A stretch of 61,872 nucleotides of DNA from JAJFUG01 sp964473155 (GCA_964473155.1 CAYYNT010000020.1:1-61872); one strand, 5' to 3'; positions 18,814-27,547 are shown, numbered from the stretch's first letter. A program made the numbers and translations. Notes: generated from the letters alone by a model not told the origin.

Positions 18814-20206
18814 TCACCAGCTTCCTGACCGCCTCGCGGAATTTGTCTCCGCGTTCCTCGAAATCGGTGAACATATCGAAACTCGCGCAACCTGGAGAAA
18901 GCAGGACCGTGTCCCCGGCGCTGGAGAAAGTCCAGGCGGCTTTGACCGCGCTTTCGAGACTGTCCGTGCGTGAGATCGGCACGATTCCGGCGAGATCTCG
19001 CGCAATCAGATCAGCAGCCTCGCCCAGAAGAATCAGGCGTTTGACCTTTGCGCGCACTTCCTGGGCCAGAGGCTTGTAGGGCGCTCCCTTATGACGGCCG
19101 CCCATGATGAGGACCACCGGTCCCGGATAACTTTCCAGCGCGCGCTGAACCGAATCCACTGTCGTAGCCTTGGAATCGTTCACCCAGGTGACTCCCTCCG
19201 CCTCGATAACTTTCTCCAGGCGGTGGGGCATGCCCTTGAAAGTCGTCACTCCAGGACGGATATCGGTGGCTTTCAATCCCAGGGCTGACACAGCCGCGGC
19301 TGCCGCCAGAAGGTTTTCACTGTTGTGACGGCCGGGGAGAGGGAACTTGTCCAGGCCTATCACCTCGGATGCGCGGCCGTCTTTGCCACGTATGAAAAGA
19401 ATGTTCTCCCAGGAGAAGGCCAGACTGCCCGGACGCTCCTGGAACCCGAACCAGGCCGGCTGCATCCCGCCTACCAGTCCGGCCCATTCGGCTGTTTCCG
19501 GCTGATCGGCGTTGAATATCGCGGTATCGCCCGGACCCATGATGTCGAACAGACGCAGCTTGGCCGAGTAGTAATCACGCGCCTCTTTGTAACGGTCCAG
19601 GTGGTCCGGGGAAAGATTGAGCAGCAGACCGATCCGTGGACGGAAGGTGCGGATCGTATGAAGCTGATAACTGCTGATTTCCGCAACAATAAGTTTTTCA
19701 TCGGTCAACGCGCTTATGGCGCGGCAGAACGCATAGCCGATGTTGCCTGCAACCGCGCATTTGATGCCCGCGCTGTTGAGCAGGTGCCCGATCAGCGCCG
19801 TGGTGGTGCTCTTGCCATTTGTCCCGGTGACTGCCACCACCGGCACGGGGCAGAACCAGTAACCGACTTCCACTTCGCCGAACAGCGGGATGCCATAAAG
19901 GAACGGTTCGGCCAGGATGCCTTTTGTTTCATCGATCCCGGGGCTGACCACGAGGAAATTAGAGGCAGCCAGCTTTTTCCGGTCGTGACGGCCGAGTTCG
20001 ACCGAAACTCCGATTTTCGACAGAGGGGCGCATTCGGTTTCGAGTTTCGCGCTGTGTCCGCTGTCAGACAGATAGACCTCGTAGCCTTTTTCGGCCAGGA
20101 GGCGGGCGGCGGCCTGGCCGCTGCGCGCTGCGCCAAGCACCGAGACTTTAGCCGGAGCCTTTATCAACGGCTCGTGTTCATTGGGTTCTGGCGGTTTCCA
20201 GCTCAT
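18800..20206 (-). CDS. murD: UDP-N-acetylmuramoylalanine-D-glutamate ligase MurD
   Basis: Cytoplasmic Mur ligase adding D-Glu. The N-terminal uracil-binding region is VSVLGAARSGQAAARLLAEKG, the ATP loop is TGTNGKSTTTALIG, and the central motif is LLNLSPDHLDRY. The C-terminal domain has MPHRLEKV, VNDSKATTVDSVQRAL, ILLGE and the closing LSPGCASFDMFTDFEERGD. It has 468 residues. It starts inside the murF stop (4-base overlap). Its substrate D-Glu is made by a glutamate racemase; the only racemase homologue in this window appears to be exported. Confidence 0.95.
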   Translation of the reverse strand: MSWKPPEPNEHEPLIKAPAKVSVLGAARSGQAAARLLAEKGYEVYLSDSGHSAKLETECAPLSKIGVSVELGRHDRKKLAASNFLVVSPGIDETKGILAEPFLYGIPLFGEVEVGYWFCPVPVVAVTGTNGKSTTTALIGHLLNSAGIKCAVAGNIGYAFCRAISALTDEKLIVAEISSYQLHTIRTFRPRIGLLLNLSPDHLDRYKEARDYYSAKLRLFDIMGPGDTAIFNADQPETAEWAGLVGGMQPAWFGFQERPGSLAFSWENILFIRGKDGRASEVIGLDKFPLPGRHNSENLLAAAAAVSALGLKATDIRPGVTTFKGMPHRLEKVIEAEGVTWVNDSKATTVDSVQRALESYPGPVVLIMGGRHKGAPYKPLAQEVRAKVKRLILLGEAADLIARDLAGIVPISRTDSLESAVKAAWTFSSAGDTVLLSPGCASFDMFTDFEERGDKFREAVRKLVSDVS

Positions 20207-21582
20207 GCGAACTCCTGTTCTATTGCGTGGAGCAACGATTCCAGGCGCACTCCCCGGCTGGCTTTCAGCAGGATGAGGTCTCCCGGCTGGATGATTGATT
20301 TAAGCCTGCTCCAGGCGTTGTGGTTGTCGGGGCAGGCCATGACCTGATCCCGCTTCCCGCCGGCCTGGATGAACTTTTCCTTCATCTGTTGCGCGAAATC
20401 TCCAACGAAAAGAACCAGTTCCAGGCCACGTGAAGCGGCATCCCGCGCCACGTGGCCATGCATGTCCGCAGCGGCGGTCCCCAGTTCCCGCATTTCGCCG
20501 AGCACGGCCAGGCGGCGGCCGGCGTGCTCGATCTGCTGAAGGGTGTTCAGGGCCTCGATCACGCTGGAGGGGTTGGCGTTATAGCAGTCGTTGAGGATTT
20601 TCACCCCGCCGGCGCAACGCATTTCCATGCGCATGTTCATCGGTTCGGCCGCCTCGAGACCGTCGCGTATCTGTTCTCCGCTGAGCCCGAACTCCCGGCC
20701 CACCGCGGCCGCGGCCAGTGCGTTCAGCACATTGTGGCGGCCCGGAATGTTGAGGCGCACTGTCACCTCTCCATCCAGCGTGAATGTCGCCCTGGCCCTG
20801 CTGTCCAGCGAAATGCCCGTGGCCCGTGTCCGGGCCTGACTGTTTGCGCCGAAACTTTTCGCTCCGGGGAACCGGGCGGGAACGGTTTCCGCCAGCCGTG
20901 GATCATCGCAGTTGTAGAAACGCGCCCCAGAGGTGCTGGTTTGCTCGAACAGCTCCAGCTTGGCGTTCAGCACGCCCTCGACGCTGCCGAAACCCTCCAG
21001 GTGCGCCGGGGCGACGTTGGTGATAACCGCGGCATCCGGAGCGGCCAGACCGGCCAGAAGCCGAATCTCGCCGGGATGGTTCGCACCCATCTCGGCGACC
21101 ATTATCTCAGTGTCCGGCTCTATCGCGAGCAGCGTAAGCGGCAGGCCGATATGATTGTTGAGGTTTCCGGCAGTCGCACGGGTCCGGAAAGTACGGCTCA
21201 GCACCGAGGCGATCATCTGTTTGGCCGTGCTTTTGCCGTTGGAGCCGGTCACTCCTGCCACCCGGCAGCCTGTCATCCGGCGGCGATGCCAGCCCGCGAG
21301 GCATTGAAGGGCGGAAAGGGTATCTGAGGTCCGGAAACACTGAACCGAATCAGGCAGGGTCTCCACACCCGGCCCCACCAGCGCTCCGGTCGCGCCGGCT
21401 GCGGCAGCCGCCGCCACGAACCGGTTCCCGTCGTAACGCTCTCCGGCCAGACCGACAAAAAGCGCCCCGGCGCAGTCGCCCCGGCTGTCAGTGACCACGC
21501 GCTCGAAACGGCGCTCCCCGGACGGTCCGGCAAGAACTGCTCCCGGAATAGCCGCCAGAATGTCTTTTGTCGTCAGGATCAT
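20203..21582 (-). CDS. murF: UDP-N-acetylmuramoyl-tripeptide-D-alanyl-D-alanine ligase MurF
   Basis: Cytoplasmic Mur ligase adding D-Ala-D-Ala. The ATP loop GVTGSNGKSTAKQMIA, the EMGANHPGEI motif, VITNVAPAHLEGFGSV, and the C-terminal ILNDCYNANPSSV with AVLGEMRELG are the MurF hallmarks that separate it from MurE. It has 459 residues. The start codon lies one base after the stop of the preceding unknown membrane protein. murE, which normally precedes it, is not present. Confidence 0.95.
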   Translation of the reverse strand: MILTTKDILAAIPGAVLAGPSGERRFERVVTDSRGDCAGALFVGLAGERYDGNRFVAAAAAAGATGALVGPGVETLPDSVQCFRTSDTLSALQCLAGWHRRRMTGCRVAGVTGSNGKSTAKQMIASVLSRTFRTRATAGNLNNHIGLPLTLLAIEPDTEIMVAEMGANHPGEIRLLAGLAAPDAAVITNVAPAHLEGFGSVEGVLNAKLELFEQTSTSGARFYNCDDPRLAETVPARFPGAKSFGANSQARTRATGISLDSRARATFTLDGEVTVRLNIPGRHNVLNALAAAAVGREFGLSGEQIRDGLEAAEPMNMRMEMRCAGGVKILNDCYNANPSSVIEALNTLQQIEHAGRRLAVLGEMRELGTAAADMHGHVARDAASRGLELVLFVGDFAQQMKEKFIQAGGKRDQVMACPDNHNAWSRLKSIIQPGDLILLKASRGVRLESLLHAIEQEFA

Positions 21583-21583
21583 C

Positions 21584-22264
21584 CTACCACCGAAGCACCC
21601 GGCTGTCGTTCAAAAGAATCTCACCGTTATCGTTGAAAGCCAGTATCTTGAACGAGGTGTAGTTTTCCGGAATGTCCTTGAGCGGAACAACCGCCTCCAC
21701 CTGTTTGAAACGGCGGATGGAATAACTGTCGCCCAGGTTGAACATGACCGGTTGAGAGAGGTTAAGGTTAAGCTCGGGGAAAGTGCCGTAAAGGTCTATC
21801 TCACGGCTTTTGTGCTCTGCGATTACCATCAGGTATCCGTTAAGGGTGCGCTCATCTGCGGTGATATTGGTCAGCTTGAAGCCCAGCGAGATTCCGTGGT
21901 CCTGCGGCGAAACCTGAATATTCTCGACACTGATCAGATTCGAGGACGGCAAGGCGCTCAATACGGTTGTATCCTGCTTGCCATCAACCAGAAGGATCAT
22001 TCCTTTTCTGGATTCGAGCTCGCCTTTCAGGGTCTCAAGCTGGCTTTCTTTCTCCTTGAGGTCAATCTTCAAGGAATGGAATTCGCTGTTGAGCGCAGTG
22101 TACTCGTGCTGAATATCTCTGAAGCGATAGATCGAGTAACCGGCGGTCGAGAAGATAGCCACAAGCACGAGGAACAGCAGCACAAGCTCGCGGAGCGAGA
22201 ACTCCATGGTCATTGGTTCTCTGGTCTCCGGCACAAGCACGATGGTAATGGAATCTCTTCTCAC
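21584..22264 (-). CDS. Unknown membrane coiled-coil protein in the murE slot
   Basis: A 226-residue protein I do not recognise as a named family. A short N-terminal strand-like stretch (SITIVLVPETREPMTMEFS) resembles the cytoplasmic tails of some M23 peptidase proteins. A single membrane segment follows (about 27-45), then a heptad-like coiled coil (about 50-90, rich in E/K/L). A C-terminal beta-rich region lies about 100-226 (GISLGFKLTNITADERTLNG, FKILAFNDNGEILLNDSRVLRW). It has no peptidase motif. Its ATG overlaps the ftsI stop by four bases and its stop abuts murF, so it belongs to the dcw transcript. The topology suggests an inner-membrane protein with an extracytoplasmic domain, perhaps a divisome accessory; this is inference from context only. 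Confidence 0.8.
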   Translation of the reverse strand: MRRDSITIVLVPETREPMTMEFSLRELVLLFLVLVAIFSTAGYSIYRFRDIQHEYTALNSEFHSLKIDLKEKESQLETLKGELESRKGMILLVDGKQDTTVLSALPSSNLISVENIQVSPQDHGISLGFKLTNITADERTLNGYLMVIAEHKSREIDLYGTFPELNLNLSQPVMFNLGDSYSIRRFKQVEAVVPLKDIPENYTSFKILAFNDNGEILLNDSRVLRW

Positions 22265-24348
22265 CGGACCTCCCCGTGAGATTGTTTCCGGCCGGGATTT
22301 TCCGCCCTGGCCTGATCAGTTTCGTCTGTGCGTGTAACTGAGTTATTACGGATGTCAACCGGGATGCCGGTCAAATTCACGATCTCGCCCGGGTGCAGCG
22401 TGACTCCCGGAGGGGGTGACTGTTCGCGCACCCGAACGGCGCCGCTGATATTGACTTTCAATCCGAGAGCTTCGAGACGCGCCGCGGCCATGCGGATTGT
22501 CATCTCTCGCACGTCAGGCGTCACTACGGACCCGTCAGCGGCAACCTCGATTTCTGCGGTCTTAGATGCCGCAAGGACTGTTTTCACCTCAGGCTTCCGG
22601 CCGGCGGCGACCGTGGCGACTTTCAATTCAGCCGAGGGGAGACCCAGGCGCACACGGTCGATAACCGTTGAACGCGACAGCAGGGTCTTGCGGATCGATT
22701 CGCCGAACACAGGCGCGGCGCAGCTTCCTCCCCAGCGATGCTGGAAGTCGGGATCGTTGATGATGACGTACATGGCGATCTGAGGATCATCCGCCGGGAA
22801 ATAGCCGCCGAACGAGCTGATGTAGCCGTTTCCATTGTAGCCGCTCCCAGGGGTGGCTTTCATGCTGGTCCCGGTTTTTCCGGCCACTTTGAACCCTGGC
22901 ACCCGAGCGGCTGCGCCGGTGCCTGAATCGACCACTGAAATCATCGCCCGGCGCATCTTGAGTACAACCTCTTCCTCCAGGGCGCGTCTCACAAGGCGGG
23001 GGGTGAAAGACGAAACACGCTTCCCGGAGTCATCCACGATCTCGCTTATAAGGGCCGGCTCGTACAGCAGTCCGCCGTTGGCCAGAGCCGCATAGGCCAT
23101 GACCATCTGAAGCGGAGTGACCAGCAGGCCATAACCGATGGAAAGGCTGGTCTTGGTGGTTTTGTCCCATTTTGACGGTTCAGGCAGTACGCCCTTGTCC
23201 TCGCCGTTGAAACACTGGCCGGTGTACTGGCCGAAACCCAGCGAGCGCAGGGTGCGGTACAGATCGGCGTCCGGGACCTGCTGAATCAGTTTCGCCATGC
23301 CTATGTTGCTCGAATGCGTAATCACCTGCAGGAAACTCAGGTTGCCGAAATTATGAACGTCCCTGAGCGTGCGGCGGGCGCTTACAGCCCATGCCCCGTT
23401 TTCGCAGAACACCTGCTCGCCGAGGCTGACATGGTTGCCTGAAAGCATGGCGCTGCCGGTGAATGTTTTCATGGTCGAACCCGGCTCGAACGGCAGATTA
23501 GCCGCCAGATTCATGAATCCCTCACGTCCGAAAGAACGCTCATCGTTCAGGTCCACCTGAGGATAATTGGCCAGGGCCAGTATTTCACCCGTGGAGGGGC
23601 GCACGGCGATGGCGCAGCCGTTTCGCGCTCCGCTGCCTGAGATGGCGCGGGCAAGCTCCACTTCCAGTATTTCCTGGAACTCCGCGTCCAGGGTAAGGCG
23701 CAGATGGCAGCCGTTCCGCTGCCTGACGACCGGGTAGTCAAGCAGGTTGTAAGGGCGGCCGCGGGCATCGCGCTGTACGACCAGCCAGCCTGGGTCACCG
23801 CGCATTATTTTATCGTACTGGAACTCGATGCCGGTCAGGCCTTCCTCTTCGATTCCCACATAGCCTATCAATTGCGCGGCCAGGGCGTGACGGGGGTAGT
23901 AGCGTTTGGATGAGGGAATGAAACCGATCCCCGGAAGCTTCATTTCACGGAGCTTTACGACTTCCAGCGGATTGACTTTCTGTTGGATCATTACAAAAGG
24001 ACGGTCTTTTGAGATCCGGTTCAGCACCGAGCGGGCTTCGATGTTGAGCTGACCGGCCAGGACCGATGCGACACGGCTTTTATCGGTTATCTGCTCCGGC
24101 ACGGCATAGATGTTCAGGCCCTCGGCTGAAACAGCCAGCGGTTCTCCATTGCGGTCGAAAATGTGACCACGGCGCGCCGGCAGCACGATTTTCTGCTTGT
24201 GCTGACGCTCGGCCTCGGCCAGGTAATGCTCATGCCGGATAACCTGTATGCGGAAAAGATTGATAACGATAATGGCGGCGCCTGTAAATGCGACGGAGAA
24301 CACCAGCCACAACCGCTTGTTTGCCTGAGGGGGAATCAAGTCATGCAC
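22261..24348 (-). CDS. ftsI: Penicillin-binding protein, FtsI type, with PASTA domain
   Basis: Class B penicillin-binding transpeptidase for septal peptidoglycan. An N-terminal membrane segment (about 12-32) precedes the PBP dimerisation domain (RRGHIFDRNGEPLAVS). The transpeptidase domain has active-site STMK at 291-294, SSN at 346-348 and KTGT at 491-494. A C-terminal PASTA domain (about 605-665; MTIRMAAARLEALGLKVNISG ... SPPPGVTLHPGE) can contact lipid II or muropeptides in related proteins. At 695 residues it is longer than E. coli FtsI because of the PASTA tail, resembling SpoVD/Pbp2x types. It is 16 bases after ftsL. Confidence 0.94.
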   Translation of the reverse strand: MHDLIPPQANKRLWLVFSVAFTGAAIIVINLFRIQVIRHEHYLAEAERQHKQKIVLPARRGHIFDRNGEPLAVSAEGLNIYAVPEQITDKSRVASVLAGQLNIEARSVLNRISKDRPFVMIQQKVNPLEVVKLREMKLPGIGFIPSSKRYYPRHALAAQLIGYVGIEEEGLTGIEFQYDKIMRGDPGWLVVQRDARGRPYNLLDYPVVRQRNGCHLRLTLDAEFQEILEVELARAISGSGARNGCAIAVRPSTGEILALANYPQVDLNDERSFGREGFMNLAANLPFEPGSTMKTFTGSAMLSGNHVSLGEQVFCENGAWAVSARRTLRDVHNFGNLSFLQVITHSSNIGMAKLIQQVPDADLYRTLRSLGFGQYTGQCFNGEDKGVLPEPSKWDKTTKTSLSIGYGLLVTPLQMVMAYAALANGGLLYEPALISEIVDDSGKRVSSFTPRLVRRALEEEVVLKMRRAMISVVDSGTGAAARVPGFKVAGKTGTSMKATPGSGYNGNGYISSFGGYFPADDPQIAMYVIINDPDFQHRWGGSCAAPVFGESIRKTLLSRSTVIDRVRLGLPSAELKVATVAAGRKPEVKTVLAASKTAEIEVAADGSVVTPDVREMTIRMAAARLEALGLKVNISGAVRVREQSPPPGVTLHPGEIVNLTGIPVDIRNNSVTRTDETDQARAENPGRKQSHGEVR

Positions 24349-24364
24349 CTCATGGAAACATTTA

Positions 24365-24736
24365 CTACCGGTTCTTATCTGCGGCAGAACCGGCGTTTTC
24401 GTCCACTTTCTCCATCCTCACCCATTGCACCTGGCCGGGTTCCGGAAAGTCAAGCCCGAGCCTTTCCCTGGCATAGGCTATAATCCTTTCCCTGGACAGA
24501 AATTCCTGCTTGCGGCTCATATAGATCGACTGCTCGGTGATCAGGCGCTTGCGTTCGACTTTAAGGTTCTGAACCTCGTTCAGGAGCTGCTGGCCCACCG
24601 TCCGCTTGCCAACCAGGATACAGGAGGCGATGAAAAGAAGAAAAAAAGCGAACAGCGCACCGGAAAAAACGCTGCGTCTTCGAATACGCCGGTTGACTGC
24701 CTGGTTTCTCCTGTATGCTCCCGCATACGGATTCAT
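24365..24736 (-). CDS. ftsL: Cell division protein FtsL
   Basis: Small bitopic protein of 123 residues. A basic cytoplasmic tail (about 1-25) precedes one membrane segment (about 26-43, GALFAFFLLFIASCILVG). A leucine-zipper-like extracytoplasmic coiled coil follows (about 45-95, QLLNEVQNLKVERKRL), ending in RERIIAYARERLGLDFPEPGQV, a stretch typical of FtsL. Sequence similarity in this family is low, so the call rests on topology and its slot between rsmH and ftsI. Confidence 0.88.
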   Translation of the reverse strand: MNPYAGAYRRNQAVNRRIRRRSVFSGALFAFFLLFIASCILVGKRTVGQQLLNEVQNLKVERKRLITEQSIYMSRKQEFLSRERIIAYARERLGLDFPEPGQVQWVRMEKVDENAGSAADKNR

Positions 24737-24750
24737 CGAACCGTGTCCTC

Positions 24751-25686
24751 TCAGGCCGCCAGGCGTTCGGCGGCGCGCAGCCGTGCTGAACGGCTGCGCG
24801 GATTGGCGTTCAGCTCCGGCAGGGAGGGACTCATGGGCCGGGCGGTGAGGACTCTGGCCAGCGGCTTGCGCCCACAGGCGCAGACCGGAAGATCATTCGG
24901 GCAGATACATGGTTTTTCGAGACCCCGGAAAAAGCGCTTGACCAGACGGTCTTCCAGGCTGTGATAGGAAATCACCGCGAGCCGTCCTCGGTCGGCCAGC
25001 GTTTCGAAAAGGCTTGCCAGTCCGCGTTCAAGGGCTCCCAGCTCGTCGTTGACCGCGATTCTCAGGGCCTGAAAAACCTGAACCAGGCTCTTTCGCTCTT
25101 CTTTCACCGGCACCGAGTTCCTGATTATGGCCGCCAGAGCGGAGGTGCTTTCCAACTCCGCAGACTGCCGCGCTCTGACGATTGCCTTTGCAATGCGATG
25201 GTGAAAGCGGCTTTCTCCGTATTTCTCAAACAGGCTGGCCAGTTCCGATTCGCTGGCGTTATTGATCAGGGAGGCCGCATCGCGTTCGCCGAGGCTGCCC
25301 GACATCCGCATGTCCAGCGGCCCGTCCTTGTCGCAGGAAAAACCGCGCGCCGGCTCATCGATCTGGTGCGAGCTGACTCCCAGATCCAGCAGAATCCCGT
25401 CGAACCGCACCCCGGGGAAAACGCCGGCCGCTCCCTCGAAATTGACGCACGCCAGATTTAACCGTCCGGTGAATCCGGCCAGCCGCTCGCGGACTGCCTC
25501 GATCGCTTCAGGGTCGCGATCCACGGCCCAGACCCGTCCAGATGGGGCGCTGGCTTCCAGCAGGGCCAGTGTGTGACCGCCGCCCCCAGCGGTGCAGTCC
25601 AGATAGCAGCCGCCGCTTGACGGCGCAAGAAGGGCCAGGACCTCGGAGACGAGGACAGGAGTATGATATGAGGATTGGTAGTTCAT
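24751..25686 (-). CDS. rsmH: 16S rRNA (cytosine-1402-N4)-methyltransferase RsmH (MraW)
   Basis: S-adenosylmethionine-dependent methyltransferase for C1402 of 16S rRNA. Motifs are YHTPVLVSEVLALL, DCTAGGGGHTLALL (SAM loop), GILLDLGVSSHQID, ALRIAVNDELGALE and ISYHSLEDRLVKRFF. The ATG at 25686 (MNYQSSYHTPVL) gives the family's normal start; an in-frame ATG at 25749 would add 21 unrelated residues and has no ribosome site. It lies second in the dcw cluster after mraZ. Confidence 0.95.
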   Translation of the reverse strand: MNYQSSYHTPVLVSEVLALLAPSSGGCYLDCTAGGGGHTLALLEASAPSGRVWAVDRDPEAIEAVRERLAGFTGRLNLACVNFEGAAGVFPGVRFDGILLDLGVSSHQIDEPARGFSCDKDGPLDMRMSGSLGERDAASLINNASESELASLFEKYGESRFHHRIAKAIVRARQSAELESTSALAAIIRNSVPVKEERKSLVQVFQALRIAVNDELGALERGLASLFETLADRGRLAVISYHSLEDRLVKRFFRGLEKPCICPNDLPVCACGRKPLARVLTARPMSPSLPELNANPRSRSARLRAAERLAA

Positions 25687-25786
25687 TTCCGCCAGTGCCT
25701 GGTTCGACTTTGCCGGTAATGACCGGTTATCGCCAAACAGATAATACATTAATACTTAACTGCTGCTCTGGAGCCGGTGTACACTG

Positions 25787-26221
25787 TCAGTCGAATATTT
25801 CGGCGATATCCTCGAAAGTGAGCGACTGCTCCTTTTCGAAGCGGCTGGTGTATTCTGTCTGTTTCGCCGGGTCCCAGAGTTCCACCCGGTCGTTGGCTCC
25901 CTGAAACACTACTTCCTTCTTCAGGCCGGCCAGGTCGAGCAGTTCCCGGCTGATCAATATCCGGTTCTGTGAGTCGAGCTGGACATCGGTGGCATACTTG
26001 GTCCACTCGCGCATGAAAAACCGGATATTCTTCTTGTTGCCGGGAAGGTTCTGGATTTTATCGAGTGTCTGCTCGTACTGCCCGGGAGTGTAGAGATACA
26101 GGCAGCCGTCCAGACCGCGGTTAAGGACATAATAGTCCGTGTCCTTCTGGCGGAACCGCGCTGGCAGTGAGACTCTGCCCTTCGCGTCCAGGGAGTTTAT
26201 AGCTCTTCCCCAGTGTCTCAT
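25787..26221 (-). CDS. mraZ: Transcriptional regulator MraZ
   Basis: Double AbrB-fold DNA-binding protein of 144 residues at the head of the dcw cluster, known in E. coli and Mollicutes to bind direct repeats before its own gene. The two repeats of the fold are visible: INSLDAKGRVSLPARFR (about 8-24) and VQLDSQNRILISRELLDLAG (about 80-99). The N-terminal MRHWGRAINSLDAKGR is typical of the family. The promoter and repeat array directly upstream fit autoregulation. Confidence 0.95.
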   Translation of the reverse strand: MRHWGRAINSLDAKGRVSLPARFRQKDTDYYVLNRGLDGCLYLYTPGQYEQTLDKIQNLPGNKKNIRFFMREWTKYATDVQLDSQNRILISRELLDLAGLKKEVVFQGANDRVELWDPAKQTEYTSRFEKEQSLTFEDIAEIFD

Positions 26222-26260
26222 GCCACCTTATCCTGAAAAGACTGCGCCGTTTTGGGATGA

Positions 26261-26290
26261 TTTACCACTTCTTGACACAATTTGCCACTC
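26261..26290 (-). promoter_or_regulatory. Candidate MraZ operator: three tandem 10-bp repeats
   Basis: Read on the minus strand, three consecutive 10-mers are GAGTGGCAAA, TTGTGTCAAG and AAGTGGTAAA. They share a GTG-N-(C/T)AA core with exact 10-bp (one helical turn) phasing. MraZ boxes in other bacteria are also GTG-containing direct repeats with 10-bp spacing. The array covers about +1 to +30 of the mraZ promoter, a position suited to repression. Confidence 0.75.
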
Positions 26291-26296
26291 GATTTC

Positions 26297-26324
26297 AATA
26301 TAAAGGCGCAAAAAAGCTTGTCAA
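26297..26324 (-). promoter_or_regulatory. mraZ/dcw promoter
   Basis: Minus-strand -35 TTGACA (26319-26324), a 16-base spacer and -10 TATATT (26297-26302), a near-consensus sigma-70 promoter. Predicted transcription starts around 26290, right at the MraZ-box array. The 5' leader to mraZ is about 70 bases. Confidence 0.8.
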
Positions 26325-26573
26325 GATAAAAAGTGGAAATTTCAACAATATTTTTAAAAGAATTTTCTATATGTGGGAAAAAGCAAATCTTAAAAGGCCG
26401 GTTTAAGGTGCTGTATAAGGGGTGGGCGGGAGGGAAAAGGCCTTTGCGGTGCGGTTGGCGCGAAGAGTGGTGGAGCCTGTTTTTTTATTGCTATCCAAAT
26501 GGATAGCAATAATGAATAACAGCTTGTTAAATAAGCAAATAACAAAGGGCGCTCGTGGTGGAAAGCGGGTTAT
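26325..26573. other. Non-coding gap with a perfect 10-bp palindrome
   Basis: Apart from the mraZ control region this AT-rich stretch has no credible gene. It holds one striking element: ATTGCTATCC (26487-26496), AAAT, GGATAGCAAT (26501-26510), a perfect inverted repeat. A T-run lies on its 5' side on the plus strand (26481-26486), so it is not a terminator for either direction. It may be a protein-binding site or a processed RNA hairpin after the anti-sigma gene. Confidence 0.5.
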
Positions 26574-26864
26574 TCAGCGGAGGATCGAAACGTCAGGCGA
26601 GTGTCCGTTCAACCGGCTGGTGAAGCAGATTAGTCGCAACCGCTCGATAAGACATTTTTCATAGTTTTCTGAAGCATGTATGTCCTGCATTTCAACTTTA
26701 TCCCAGCGCTCCAGCATATCATTCAGTCCGCGGAATTCCGCCAAACGTTTTCGCCAGCGGCAGTTTTTCATCAGCAGCTCTTTCAGCCCGGCCGACTCCT
26801 CTTCTGTCAGTTCGCCATCCAGGAAGGCGCTGATCTGAGCGGAGATTTCAGCCGGAATGTTCAT
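26574..26864 (-). CDS. Putative soluble anti-sigma factor
   Basis: A 96-residue protein whose start (IPAEISAQISAFLDGELTEEESAGLKEL) resembles the N-terminal anti-sigma domain of zf-HC2/ZAS proteins. The HxxxCxxC zinc motif expected there is missing: the region reads LKELLMKNCRWRKRL with one Cys. No membrane segment follows. ATG 26864 overlaps the sigma-factor stop (ATGA), so the two are translationally coupled. By context it is probably the partner of the ECF sigma factor; a different small regulator cannot be excluded. Confidence 0.65.
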   Translation of the reverse strand: MNIPAEISAQISAFLDGELTEEESAGLKELLMKNCRWRKRLAEFRGLNDMLERWDKVEMQDIHASENYEKCLIERLRLICFTSRLNGHSPDVSILR

Positions 26865-27478
26865 TCTCTGAGAGCCCATTTCAATTGAGTGGAAAGGCGT
26901 TCCTTCAACTGGTTGCGCGCCCTGTGAATCCAGATTTTGACCTCGTTGAGCGAGGCGCCCATTATTTCGGCGATTTCCTTGTAACTATATCCATGGAACT
27001 GCCGTAAAATGAGCACTGTCCTGTATCGCGGAGAGAGTCCGCCGAGCTGCTGACGGATTTTCTGGCCCAGTTCTTTGTTGTAATACTCCTGCTCCGGATC
27101 GGGGCTGCTCTGGTCGCTCAACAGGTCATGACGGTTGAGCCGGTCGATGCCGCCTTCGGGCATGGCGTCGATTTCCACCGTTGTATAAGCCTTGCGCTTG
27201 CGAAACTCATCCAGGCAGAGGTTCATCAGTATTTTTGAAAGAAGAGTGATGAACTTCGCCGTAATCTGGTACTTGTCCCGGTATTTGTAAAGACGGATGA
27301 ATCCCTCCTGAGAGATATCCTCCGCCAACTCGTAATCCCTTATAAAACGGTGGCAGAACCTTACCGAATAATCCTTGTAGCGGGACACGATCTCATTGAA
27401 CGCCTCCTCCCGTCCCTGCTGGAATTCCAGCATTAATTCCTCATCCGAGATTTCTGGAAGTGGACGTGGCGTAGCCAT
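26861..27478 (-). CDS. ECF-type RNA polymerase sigma factor
   Basis: Sigma-70 family, ECF group, 205 residues. Region 2 is about 25-105 (EEAFNEIVSRYKDYSVRFCHRFIRD, AEDISQEGFIRLYKYRD, KILMNLCLDEFRKRK). Region 4 is about 145-200 (LSPRYRTVLILRQFHGYSYKEIAEIMGASLNEVKIWIHRARNQL) with its helix-turn-helix. It is the first gene of a two-gene operon with the putative anti-sigma factor. The promoter upstream looks like a housekeeping TTGACA/TAAAAT type. Confidence 0.9.
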   Translation of the reverse strand: MATPRPLPEISDEELMLEFQQGREEAFNEIVSRYKDYSVRFCHRFIRDYELAEDISQEGFIRLYKYRDKYQITAKFITLLSKILMNLCLDEFRKRKAYTTVEIDAMPEGGIDRLNRHDLLSDQSSPDPEQEYYNKELGQKIRQQLGGLSPRYRTVLILRQFHGYSYKEIAEIMGASLNEVKIWIHRARNQLKERLSTQLKWALRE

Positions 27479-27547
27479 CGTTCGCTCTCACTGCCAATAG
27501 TTTTAACGAAAGAGATTCGTGTGAGTTACTGCGGGATTGCATAAAAA

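Noticed and set aside
26487..26510. Intrinsic terminator
   Set aside because: The hairpin is perfect but has no T-run on its 3' side on either strand.
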